The notes below the pieces were generated by a model that made no database searches, was not told the origin of the DNA, and saw nothing but the letters and a program-made list of their open reading frames with translations. Shown here in pieces: positions 26,031-50,323 of a DNA stretch of 64,000 nt (the first letter of the stretch is position 1; every line of letters starts with the position of its first letter). Origin of the DNA: Caprimulgus europaeus (taxonomy: Eukaryota > Chordata > Aves > Caprimulgiformes > Caprimulgidae); the NCBI GenBank assembly GCA_907165065.1, contig OU015533.1:24754578-24818577 (forward strand). Reading direction: 5' to 3'. The translations under genes and the position numbers were made by a program.

Positions 26031-26520
26031 GGAAGCTACAAAAAGAGCAAGGCTGCAGGTCACTCATGAGAAAAAACAAAGTAATAGACAACATGTATCG
26101 AGAGATCAGAAAGCAAACCTGGAAACAAAACACCTCCAGATTGTGGAAAAATGCAGCTTGGAATTTGAATTTTGTGAGCTAGGACATGTCACTAGTATAA
26201 TGGACATAAGCTTGGGCAGAAATCTTTTAGCCTTTTACATAAATATATATTTAAGCAAACTCTATATGGACTCAAGTATTTATTCTGTTGTTGCATACTC
26301 TAATTTGATACTAATTCCAGCTCAATTAGTACAAATTACCTTTTCTGTAAATACAATCATAGGAAAGTCCAGAGTCTGAAATTCACCAGGCATTTAGATG
26401 GAAAGAAAACAAAGGGGCTTATTTGTTTCCATAACCTCCTGCATTAGAATCAAGCCCCTTTTTCCTTACGTCATTTTCTTCTGCTATATATAATTTTTAA
26501 GAACAGAAAATAATATTAAA

Positions 26521-26544
26521 AATATATATATACACACATATATT
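26521..26544. repeat. Short (TA)n/(CA)n microsatellite
   Basis: A run of TA dinucleotides changing to ACACACA and back to TATAT over 24 bases. Possible length polymorphism. Confidence 0.7.
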
Positions 26545-29500
26545 CTTTCTGATTAGCTAGGAGTTAATTACTTTTTTTTCCTTGCTGTCCCTCACCTTGA
26601 CTTTTTTTTCCTGAACAAAGTCTATCTGTTGAGCAGTAATGCTAGGGCACTATTGCCAAAGTAAGAACACAAACTGCATTAATACTTTATCATTCAGCTT
26701 AACTGCAATGGTAGCATATACATTATAAAAAAGGAAAAACATACACACTTTCCACTTTTGATGAATGTCACAAAGTACTGATAACAACATGTGGCACCAG
26801 AATAGAAATAAGCCAACAGCTGCGGAGATTTAAGTCATTTGCACACTACCTGTTGTCTGGTACCTCCCCTACTGGAAGTTACCATCTTCAGAAAATACTA
26901 AGGGGAGGGGAATGTGGGCCTACACTTCAGCTGCTTCAATTCACAATCCAACATGTTAAATCACAGGATGCAGGAAAATATCCTCAATTACCACAGCTCA
27001 AGTCATAACCAATCTGCCAGTAGTAAAAAAAAAATAAATATTCAAATTCAGCATTATTAAGGCAGCACTTTGCCAGATTTTATTAGAAACACAGATTTTT
27101 CTTTTTTTGTCAAGAAGTAACAACAAGCAATTATTTACTACTTGAATTTTTCAAAATACTCATAATTCTATGCATATTTATAACCCAGTTCCTCCCAGAA
27201 TGGTTAAAGCATAGCTGATTGTCACAGCAAAGATAGAACTCTGGTCTACTCTTCAAATCACCCTACCTAGAGTGACCTTACAAGACTGAATTGTAATTTA
27301 GAAATAACAAGTGGCAGTCCTACAGCGTTATGTAACGAATTTCCTATTCAGTCCTTAGTGGAAGCAGGAACACTCACAGAGCTCTAGGAGGAACAGCAGT
27401 GTCTAGGAGAGTCACAGAAAGGCCTGAAACAAGGGGCAAGGTCTAAGAAGACTTTGTGCACTGCTGGTATTCACACAGCAGTAAATCATGTGGGTTCTGG
27501 CATACTAATATCATTTATGTAAGGCAGACAACAAAGGAACATTGGCCTCTGCCATGAGTTACTGAAGGTTTGTTGGACAATTATCAAGCTAAGAGATAAT
27601 ATCTAGCAGCATGTAGTAGGGACGTGCATTTTAAAATAAACTGTATCTAACACCAAAATATTCGCTGCTTCTTGTTACCCTCCACAGAGAAGTCATTCAA
27701 CAACCGCTGTTTTGGTCCAGTAATTGGCTTTTGTTAAAGCAGCTTGCTACTGCAGACATACAGAAGTCATGCTAGAACAGACTAAAATTTATGTTCTGTT
27801 CCTACTGGAATACCACTAAAGTATAAACCCTAATAATGGGGTGAACATGTACAGACATTTTTCAGCTTACATACTGTCAATTCCCTCAGCATTCTAAGGT
27901 CAAAATACTTGTAAACCACTTGGAAACATACATGCTTGTGTTTTAGTGTAAACGGGATCTCAGATACAGATTTCGCAAAAAAAAGACTTGGGTTCAAGAG
28001 ATGGACTGTAGGCAGATTTTAAAATCAATACTGAGAGAGTTAATCCAAAGGTCAAAGCAGGAAAATACGCTTCTTGTCATTGAAATGAACAAAACAGCAA
28101 AAGAAAGAGCTTTAGGCTGGTGGCTGATGTTTCAGCAGTGCTGCAGTCATGTATAATTTAACACTCCATGACTAGCTAATAATACTCTTCTCTGTGTTCC
28201 TATCACAAGTTTTGCAATAATGGTCAAGATTTGTGGTTTCCAGCCATCAGCCTGGAATATTGCCTCGCTGCTCCAGGCCTGACATAGTAGTCCTAGTTTT
28301 CCACTGGGATGTGCTATATAATTGCATCAGTCTTCTTTCTGAAACTCTTGGGAGGGTGTTAAGCTAAAAAAATAGGCAAGACAAGAAGCTTTGTTTGGGC
28401 ATAAGACTATAGAACAGAAATAAAAATAACTAATTCAGTTAATCCCAAAGCTAACTTCATGAAAGGGAAGGAATAAAAGCAACAGGTGTACTGGGGGGTT
28501 AGCACATGTCTGTATGAGGACATAAAAATCAGTTAATTCTTGCCTAGATAAAATGGCAACTTTAAATTACAGAAATAGCCAGCTGCGTATTTTCTCTATT
28601 TACATGTTACAAGCACCTTTCTTGATTTTTAAATAAAATATTGTATACTCATAGACACAAAAAATTTAAGAAACTATTTTTACCATTGTAAATTTTGTAA
28701 TACAACTACAGCTAGTATCCAAAATGATACAGCTCTCTTGGTTGACTAAACTTAGAAAGAAACAGAAACTTAGAAAGTCACAGAGTCCTAGGTAAGACTT
28801 CTTTGAGTTGGCCCCACTGAAGTGAAACAACCAGACCCATTTATCTGCATGTTTTGAGTAACAGGTCTTTGAAATGGCACCCAGAAAGAATATAAATATG
28901 GTTAATATCTAAAAATTACTAAGCCTTGCTTACATTGTACACCACATCCTAGGCCAACATAAAGTTCAAAGAATTCACATCTGACAAAAATCTGATTTCA
29001 TAATTCTAAAGCCTTTACCCATATGTTTTTGTATGCTTTGGGGACATTGTTAGCCAGCTTATTAAATCCCTCAAACACCCCAAAATCCAACTGCATTTTA
29101 ACTATATGTGGTACAAGATATTGTAACCAAGTCCTCTGACATCCAGATAATGTAGATTGATGAACTACATGTTAAACGCAGATAATACAACTACTATAGT
29201 GTTACGGTTGCAAACATTAAAAAGGTACTAGGTTTTATATTACATTTCACCAAGAGTAACAGGTTTCAGGGGAAACACCACAAAAAAAATTTGTTTGACA
29301 TTTTTCCAAAAGTAAAATAGCAACATTTTAAATCTGAATTGTTCCCATTTATACAATGTAACTTGTTGGAAAGTTATAGCCTTAAACATCAATACATTTT
29401 TATGAATTAGATAGCTGACCTTATGTTAGATTTCTCTCGCATAATCTATCTGCTTATATTACCATCCTCTTATTAACACACAGAAAATGATTAATTATAT

Positions 29501-32500
29501 GGCCAATGAATTCAAACTATGTGTGTCCTGAATGTAGAAATGTCATCAGGTTATATGTTGCCATAAATATTTCCACTACTCAGCATTTTCCAGCTGTGTT
29601 TATTGCACATGTCCTACAATATTTGGTAAACAAGCATGTGCAACCATTTCTGTGGCAAATATTCCAGCATTACAGGGCATTTTTTTGAACTCATAACACA
29701 ATTTTCCATGGAATACATCAGTTCAAACACTTGAGGTCTCTGAATGTACAAATGACTAAGTACTAGCTACAGTTTCCTCACCTTTGGCTATATTCTCCCC
29801 AAAGTTTCAATATATTTTTCCTAATTAAGTGATTTAATCAGCCACAAGGAGTAGATTGGTTCTTGACATTCTCTAGAGTTTTATTCTAGTCACCTAGCAT
29901 CTCCATTGAACTCCTAGTATAAGTCAGTACAATAATTTTAAATGTAGTGAGAAAGAATTATAAGATACTTAGCAGAAAATATTATAATGCTTGTAATACT
30001 GGTTTAAATTACAATCACTTGTATTTTAGGAGAGAATATCTTGTATTTAGCAATATTTATGTCTAAGTAAGTACAAAATTTCAATGTTAGGAAAGAAAAA
30101 AGAAAATTTGTATGGAATTCATTATGAATATTAGAAGATTTTTCAAAAACAGATATGCCTTAATGTTCCAAATACAAACATTAGCACATGTGGTATTGCC
30201 CTCTGGAATTTAAATTTATTTTGGCAGCTTTTGAAAGACATAACCTTATTCACATATGTTTCATGCTATATATAAGGAACTGTACATTTGTCCTTGCATT
30301 ACAGTAATCTAAAAATCTCAAATACACTTTATAAAATTAATAAGATATTTTTCAGCAGCAACAGACCAGAAAATAATTATGTAAAAAATCAATTTAATGT
30401 ATTTTGAAATGTCTGACTTGCCAGGGGGTGTAATACGTAAAAGTGGAGTACAATTTACAGATAGATTAAAACATTGCATGCCAACAAAAAGCATGATCCT
30501 GGCAGCTTAAGGACAGCTGGGAGAGTAAGTACAGGAAAGGAATCATCTATGTAGCTGTGGTTTTTATAAAAATCCTCTCTGTGACAGTCATTGGCAAAGT
30601 AGTTGTTAGGGTAGCTGCAGTGTATACCAGATAAACAGTTTAAATTATGTGTGATATAAATCACAGTCTGAAGAATGTGTGCAAATTCAATTTAGAAAAA
30701 AAAAAAGTGAGAGATTTTCATGTTTAGCAGTCAGAAAAGGCATTTTGAGCCACACAAATCCAGTGCCAGATGTAAGGCTAACTATTGGCTGAACGCTGAC
30801 CATGTGTTTGAGCCGTGCAGATATGAAGCCCCTCCCAGAGCCAGATCTGCATTGCAGTCAAGGAAAGAACAAGATTTATTTCCCCACCCTGCTCTCTTGC
30901 ACAGATACGTAGGCAAGCAGGAAACCCACCTGCAATTCCTTGCCTTAATAAAACATATCAAATAATATTTACTATTTAGCTAGTTGTACAATTACTACTA
31001 ACTAGTGTTTTCCAAATCTTAGTAACAAAGAATGAACATTGAGATCAAGCATAATCATATACTACTTTTTACAATTTTGATTTCAAGAATAGCAGATATT
31101 ACCTGCTACGTCCTCCATTTTTCTTTTCTTCTACATCTCAAGGGTTTTTTCTTCCTGTGTAGACAACATGAATCCCAATTAAAAATTATTCTAGTAAACT
31201 TAGATTTCTTACCTTTTTCCCACTTGCGATTTTATTACAAGCATGGCTAACTCCTCATGCACTAACATCTCAAACACAACATATTTAATTTCATTTTACC
31301 TGGAGTTTTCAACTGTAAGTGGCTATCACATTCTTTTTTTCCCCTATCAATACATACATTTTTTTGATCTACATTTAAAGAAAATGTATGTTTTCTAACA
31401 AAAAAAAATCTATCATAAGAAAAGTATGTTGCTTTTAAGAAAGCCTTATATTTACCCTAGAGTTTTGTGTAAATCAAGCAGCATAGAAGGTTAGGCATAC
31501 AATATTTTATCTGAAGTAAGCTCCTTAAATGTGATTGTTGACACTTTAACATGACACCTTTAGACTTTGTCTAGGGCATAATTTTGCTAGTAACAGAATT
31601 CCCCCTCTCCTAAAATCTAGACAATAAACATGAAATTCTTGTGCACAAAGTTACAGAGCCAACTATGCTAAAATGACATCTCAGCAAGCTATCTTTCCTT
31701 CACTGATAGAGGTTTTTTCCTTTGGTTAGTCCTAGTATCATTCCCAATGCACACTTCTGCCTTTAATTTTTGTCAGAAGAGTTCAAGTGAATAAAATTTT
31801 AAGAAGAAATTAAGATAAAACATAGAGAGAGCAAGTTATGGAATAAAATTGACTCTAATATGTTCAGATTTAATTAGCATCCAAATAAGAGCTGAACAAA
31901 TGTGAAAAAAAATGTTTATGAAACTTTTCATTCTTATAGCAATCCAAAACACATGGTATAAATATAAAATATTCTAAAGAATAAACCTTTTATATAGAGA
32001 TACAATTTGTAGAAAGAATTCATCCCATGCCCCTGAATGAAACCAAAATACACAAAGGGAAAGCAGTTTAAATGTCTTTTTAATTGAGCTAGTCGTTAAT
32101 TTTTTTCTCTCTCATTTCCTGGATCACAGCTCTGAGATGCAGCTCTTGCAGAATATAAGTAATGCAAAATTGATCTAAGGTCTCTGACAGATGGAGTCTA
32201 ACAGACATAGCTGCAAAAGTTTGGTGTTATTTTCCCAAATGTTTGCTGGAGATTACTAATCCTGTACTAGGCTGGTGGACAAGTATGTGTGGCTTTGCTT
32301 CAAACTAGCTCCTAGACTGACATATTACTTCAAACACACCTTTATCAATTATTAAAGTTACTACAGGAGACTGTAAGTTGAAGCAGCCGATGTATCTACA
32401 TGCATTCAGTGCCTTCCATGGGGAAAAAAGCAGACAGAAAGGGGAAATAATATCTCAAACCACTGCAACTAAGTCCTCCAGAGACTGCCAGAGTTCAGGG

Positions 32501-35500
32501 GCACAAGACACTTGAAATGGCACAATCTGAAGTGTAAAGAGTCTTTAGAATTTGTTGTTTCTGGAGTGTGCGTGCATACAAACATGCACAGATATGTATA
32601 CATCCATGTATATAAATAAAAAAGTATTATTAACAATTTCTGAAACAAAGCAAACACTGTAGTATAATCATACTACTAACTCTGATATCAAGAATAAGGT
32701 TATTAGTTCTATATATTTTTAATTAATGAAGCAAAAGGTTTTCAAGCCACTGTACTGCATACACGAAGAATTGCCAAAATGCTACCAGACTTTACACTAA
32801 TATATTATCCTGTCTTTGTTCAGTGAAGCTCAGCAATTTAAATCAAGTTCAGATATGAAAACAATTGTTTCTAAATGAAGAATATAGTAGAAGCTGCAGT
32901 TGCTTGCACAATGGTCAAGTGTCTGCAGTAACACTTACCCATGTTTAAATACACCAGATTTCTACAATGCAGAAAAAGAACTGAATGTTAAACAATCTTT
33001 CCTCCTGAAGCTCACACAAATGTTTTACTATACAGCACTCAGGTCATCTTATCAAAATTGTAGTTTGTGTCCTTTTCAAAGTATGAAATTTAAATACATG
33101 CACACCAACTACATTTGCAAAACTATCATCACAATACTAACATTTAACTAATAATGAGTCAATTTATTTCTGCAATCTAAGAGGCTTATGGAAAATCTAT
33201 TTCGTTCAGTGAATTGGCTCCATTAACACGACTATTCTGGAGACTAGAATTCACGATCAATTTCGTATTCGCATCCTAATCTCTGTGTAACACACACACA
33301 AAAAAAACAACTTTGGACAATTTCACCAACAATATTTACATATCAAAAGATTCACTTCACAAACAAATACCAGGTAAGAATCAAGCAACAAAAACCTCCA
33401 ACAAACCCGCAACAAAAAAGGATAATGAAGAGAAACTGACGTTTTATCCACAGAAATAAAATATATAAATGTTAAAAGCCTTTCCCACTTTTTTTTTGAA
33501 CCAGGTACAAACTACATTCCCTTGGTTTACAAAGGGGAGAGTACATGTTTACAAACACTGCTAGGAAAAAAAGAAAAGCATGTTAGCCATCTGCATAGAT
33601 CACTGATACCGCATCTGCTACATAATACGAAACTACATCTGACTATGAAACTACATCAGCCAAAATAGATACAGGTGTATTAAATGCTACATTTTCTCTT
33701 AAGGAAATGGGTGATCCAAAATGGAAAGCAATATTCTACTAGATAACAGACAACCTGAAAACGCTTTAATAGCTGAAAACTGTTTGCCTGAAATAAAAAT
33801 TATTATTTTTCATCTAAGATCTTAAACTTGTGGATAATTTTAATGACCAACTGTGAATCTTTGTAAAACATGCATCTCCCTCATTTACTGGCTTGCCTTT
33901 TATGTCAGTGCTGTAAGCACAATATTATAAAATGACTACATTCTGTACAACTGATTACACACAGGGGATGACGATCATGAACTGAAACTATAGAACTCAA
34001 ATGTGATCTGCCTATGGCTGTGCAACCAAATTAAACCACAAGACAATCAGCCTCCGTGAGTGACACTAACTGTGAAATGAATGACAATCAAGCTAATAAA
34101 AGCATACTATTCTTTAAATTCGGTGAGGCAACTCCTGTGTAAACTACAAGAGCCTTTGGAACAGACAGTTTTATTCATTTATTTTATTTAGCCAGTACTG
34201 TTGTCTGTCTCACAGTGTTCTCACCCTGTGGGTAACGGGCAAGAGAACAAGTAACATAAATGACACATATATGAAGAATTTTATTTGAAATAAAAAGTTA
34301 AATTTTGTGGTTTACTTGGTCAGGAGAAAGATGATAAATAGTTGGGTTTTGCCTAAATGCAAAGAATATCTGGAGGCTGCTGAGATTTACAGTGAGTTTT
34401 ACTTTCTAGGAAGTCACCTACCTTCTCAGAGAGATCAAAATATGGAAATAATCTAAAAACTTCTTTCAACTTATGTACACAATAGCAGTGAGAACATTTC
34501 TGAACCTATTTCTCTACACATTAGGAAAATTATCTTCAGTTAGAAATCAAACAGGTTTTGACACTTCTGCATAAATGAAAGATGCTAATCTGAAACTGTG
34601 AGATTGTACTTTTCCATATTTTTTTTTGGTAGGAACTGCAGGGTAAAGATATAAAGAAATTAAATTAGCAGCTAATACTGAACTTGCAGTGACTCAGAAC
34701 CCTTTCAGAAAAGCATTTTATATGGTGGGTACCCACCTACAAACCTTGCAGTAAAACCACATGAACTGATTTACTCCTTTATATAGCATAAAAATATTTT
34801 TAAAGGAGGTAAATGCCAACCACTCCTATCTAGGTTGGGTCTGAAATTGCTACTGGTACTGTGAGATGGTAGGGATAACTAAGACTGAAGAAACTTTGAC
34901 TTTAAGGGTAGGTTTTTATAATGCTGTTTTTCCTGATATCATTTTCCAGATAAGGAAACAATTGTTATGTATGTGCTTAATTATGCTTTACTCTATACAA
35001 AATTCTTATAGGAGACTCTTTAAACTCTCTGTGCTAGTTTCTGATGACAAACACCAGTGAAAGATACAAGCAATGCCTCTGCTGAAGAAGCTACAGAGAA
35101 GTTTCTAAAACTTAATGCTTGGATGTGTTTTGGTATTCAACCAGAAATACACTAACCTACCCTCACTGTCAAAGGGCGAGTGCTAAAGTCTCTGAAGAGC
35201 AAATCTTTTCATCAAAAACGATACGTGGAGACAAATAACTTCTTTCAGAAGGTTCTGGGCGCCTCAGGCATACCCTGGTACTCCCGCAGAAGTCCTCTGT
35301 AAATACCACATTCCCTCCTCTTCTTTACTTTCCTACAAAGTATTTTAACCCGTCTAATTAACAGTCTCCCTCAAAGCCGGTACTTCGATGGCTGCCCTTT
35401 CACACAGGGGCCCCCAAGGCCGCAGGCAGACGAAATACCAACCTGCGAGCCGCGGGCTGCGCTCGGGACTGTGGGCCCGCGCTAGGCAGGAGGCGGGGGC

Positions 35501-35888
35501 GGGCAGTCGTGGCGGGGGGAGGCCGTAAGGCCGGCGGGCGGCATTACGTGGGGAGAAGAGGCGGTGCCCGCCCGTGTGCACCAGTCACGGCTGCGCGCCG
35601 GCCCCACCTCCCCCTCAGCGGGCGGCGGTTAGTGCGCGAGGCCAGCTGCCGGCGTGGGACCGACCAGGGCGGGAAGGCGCAGAGCTGCACGCTGGCACGG
35701 TTATATCTTATATTCTCTCACCCTTCCTACCCCATCCCCACTTTCCCCCTCAGGAGCCCTCGCTCCCGGTGTTTCCCACCCTCCCGGCGGGGAAGGGGCC
35801 GCTCCGCCGAGCGGGGCCCAGGGTTCGCGGCGCGGTGGGGGAGGGAAGGGGTGGTGGCGGGCCCTGAGAAGAAAGCAGTAACGGCCGC

Positions 35889-35902
35889 CGCGCGCGCGCG
35901 CG
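35889..35902. repeat. (CG)7 tract, Z-DNA prone
   Basis: Seven uninterrupted CG dinucleotides inside the P1 CpG island. Alternating CG is the strongest Z-DNA former. Confidence 0.9.
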
Positions 35903-36038
35903 CCTGCCAACGCTCCCCCTCCCGCCCTGTCGCGCGATGGCTGGAGCCCGCCTTCCCGCCACGTGACTCCCCCTCGCCCTCCCCCTCCTTTTCCTCTCGG
36001 CTCCATATTGGTACTGGAGAGGCGAGTCCGGTCACAAA

Positions 36039-47812
<11,774 letters not shown>

Positions 47813-47917
47813 AAACGCTACCAGAAAAAGGGTAAGTGTAATGCATATTTATAATGATGATTAATAATGTACAACTGTTCACTGAGAGTAATAATTTTCT
47901 TATCCTGTATTCAACAG

Positions 47918-48370
47918 GCTACAGTTCTTAGCAGGAGAGAGAGCGAGGAGTTGTCAGGAAAGCTGCAGGTTACTTTGAGACAGTCGTCCCAAATGCATTA
48001 GAGGAACTGTAAAATCTGCCACAGAAGGAACGATGATCCATAGTCAGAAAAGTTACTGCAGCTTAAACAGGAAACCCTTCTTGTTCAGGACTGTCATAGC
48101 CACAGTTTGCAAAAAGTGCAGCTATTGATTAATGCAATGTAGTGTCAATTAGATGTACATTCCTGAGGTCTTTATCTGTTGTAGCTTTGTCTTTCTTTTT
48201 TCTTTTTATTTTCCCATTACATCAGGTATATTGCCCTGTAAATTGTGGTAGTGGTACCAGGAATAAACAAATTAAGGAATTTTTAACTTTTCAATATTTG
48301 TGTAGTTCAGTTTTTCCACATTTAGTACAGAGAACTCTATAACAGAAATAAAATGTAGTTTAGGGTGTTT
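47918..48370 (+). other. HNRNPA3: HNRNPA3 3' UTR exon
   Basis: Starts after TTCAACAG. AATAAA occurs at 48262-48267 and 48347-48352. T- and GT-rich sequence follows each, and the second is followed by TTTAGGGTGTTTCCTTGTTAG, a good downstream element. The end near 48370 is inferred. Confidence 0.7.
48347..48352 (+). terminator. HNRNPA3: Poly(A) signal AATAAA (HNRNPA3, proximal)
   Basis: Canonical hexamer with a GT/T-rich downstream stretch. It has the best context of the proximal signals. Confidence 0.6.
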
Positions 48371-50317
48371 CCTTGTTAGTTAATAGAGAGGATTAATGCA
48401 TTTCTCAATTACTATTTTGTATTAATTTAAAGTTAACAATAGAAACACCTATTGATTTGCAGTCTTAAGGGGTCTAGTCTCAGTGTATATATGTAACTGT
48501 CATTGACATGAGTTACATAGGCATACAGAGGGAAAACATCTGTATGTTGCATTATAGTTTGTTTAGATGTATAACTAGGATTGAGTTACTCAAATTAGTG
48601 TTTGTGAATTATAGAACTAAGCTTTACCTTAATGAAAATTTCAAATTACTTTTTGGTTTGTGCATATTTTTTTAATTTGTAGTTCTGTATTAGTACTAGC
48701 GCTTCAAGAAAATAAGGCATGATAAATATTTTAACAAGACCAACTTTAGACACATCAAAGCTGTCTCCCGTCTCATTTGAGATGTATGAGGGATAACTGC
48801 AGTTGCTTAAGTCTTGGGTGAAGAGAAAAAGAAACTTGCTTTTTACCTTTATATTTATTGTAATTCCCGAGAAGTTAAAGTGGGGGGGAATCAAGTGCCT
48901 GTTTCCTTGGGATATACAATGATTCTGTTTCAATAAAACTATACTCTGGGGAGGGTGGCTTGGAATTTTCATCCCCTTCCTTTGTCCCAATTTCCCTCTC
49001 CCTCGCACCAGACTGCGCTGTTTCAATTAAATGAGGCGTCATAGTGAGAGTACTAGGTGTGTTCCTCAATAACTTAATGGCTATATACTCTCTTGCATGC
49101 ACCCTAGGCAATTTTCTGGACACATTCTTCTGACTGGGAGCCAAGGGTAGCGCAGGTGTAATCACTGACAGTCCCAGGTAACGCGTTCCAAGAGCCCGTT
49201 CACGATGGGCACCAATAGTATAGTGCTCAAGCTTTTTCCCTTGCAAATGTCTGCGCTCAGCTGAGAGCTGAGACAAAACAAAACACGATCCAGTTGTGTT
49301 TTCCTGACAAGAAATACTTCCCACAATGTAGAATGGTACAGTCTTGAGTTTCCGCAGGTAGAACGCTAGTGTGTGACATTTTGATTTGATGCACTGGAGT
49401 AGCAAATCTTAACAGCACATATGGCTAGAAATTGTACTTCATTCTCACTTCTGACCTCCAAATTAAGGCACTGCAGTCTGTCCTTTCCTCAGCTGATGCC
49501 AATTCTCTCTCGACTATTGCCAGGACAGTGCTTTCTGTCAAGTCAGACTCGGAAGAGTAGGGACCCAGTCAATAGAAGAAATATTCAGACACTTGACAAT
49601 ATGGTATTGGAATTATTCACACCTGTTTCACTGCTGGGTCAATGTGCAGTATAAGGTAAATGCAATTCCAGTGTAGGAATGAACCTGCAAAGATGTATGA
49701 AATGGCTCAAGGCATAATCAGTCATATTAATAATGAATTACAATTTTAAGAAGTAGTAGAAAAATGAGTGTGTTGTTTGAAAAAAAAATTAAACAATGTT
49801 ATTTAAACACTGTTATTGGAGTGTATTTAGACTGCAGTACACTAAAACAAGGAACTGGTGTCAAGATGGTAGCCTCCAAACTGGATTTCAAAGCCTGCTT
49901 ATTCTTTTCTGTGGAGTTTTAAAATATCTCTAAAGTTAAAGCAAGAACTGGTGATTTAGTGAACGCTTCTGTTGTTGTACATATTAATTTGGGCTTGGGG
50001 TGGGGGTGGGGGGTTGTATTTCAATAAAGGTGTTTTTTAAACAACCCATTTGGAGTTTGAAACCATTGACAACTAAAACACAACTCACTAGGGAGTGAGC
50101 CACCTAACTACCGACTTGCTTTGTATGTTACTACGCTTAGAAGATGTGTAGACTTGTACCTGGGGCCTGCACCTGATTGCAGGGACAACTGGAGGATGGG
50201 GTGATGATTGATCTGGTATTTCTAAATTTTTTTAGAATGTATTGACAGTGTTCTTTTTAACAGGGCCTCTTGTAGCTGTACTGTGACAACCATGTTAACT
50301 TTGAACAATAGTGTCAT

Positions 50318-50323
50318 AATAAA
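50318..50323 (+). terminator. Poly(A) signal AATAAA (possible distal HNRNPA3 end)
   Basis: Hexamer with GT-rich sequence 40-90 bases downstream (TGTAGGTGGGTGGGG). Further hexamers lie at 48932 and 50023. Use would extend the HNRNPA3 3' UTR by about 2 kb. Confidence 0.35.

Larger units (their letters stand above)
14360..35350. other. Gene desert, right part
   Basis: About 21 kb of AT-rich non-coding DNA between the orphan CpG island and the HNRNPA3 promoter. No exon chain, structural RNA or intact transposon was seen. Individual sites worth naming (CTCF-like motifs, G-quadruplex, hexamer array, LINE relic, CRE) are listed separately; the rest shows nothing I can support. Confidence 0.65.

Noticed and set aside
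48875..49405. 176-residue minus-strand frame downstream of HNRNPA3
   Set aside because: No recognisable domain, codon bias or promoter; probably chance within intergenic or 3' UTR sequence.
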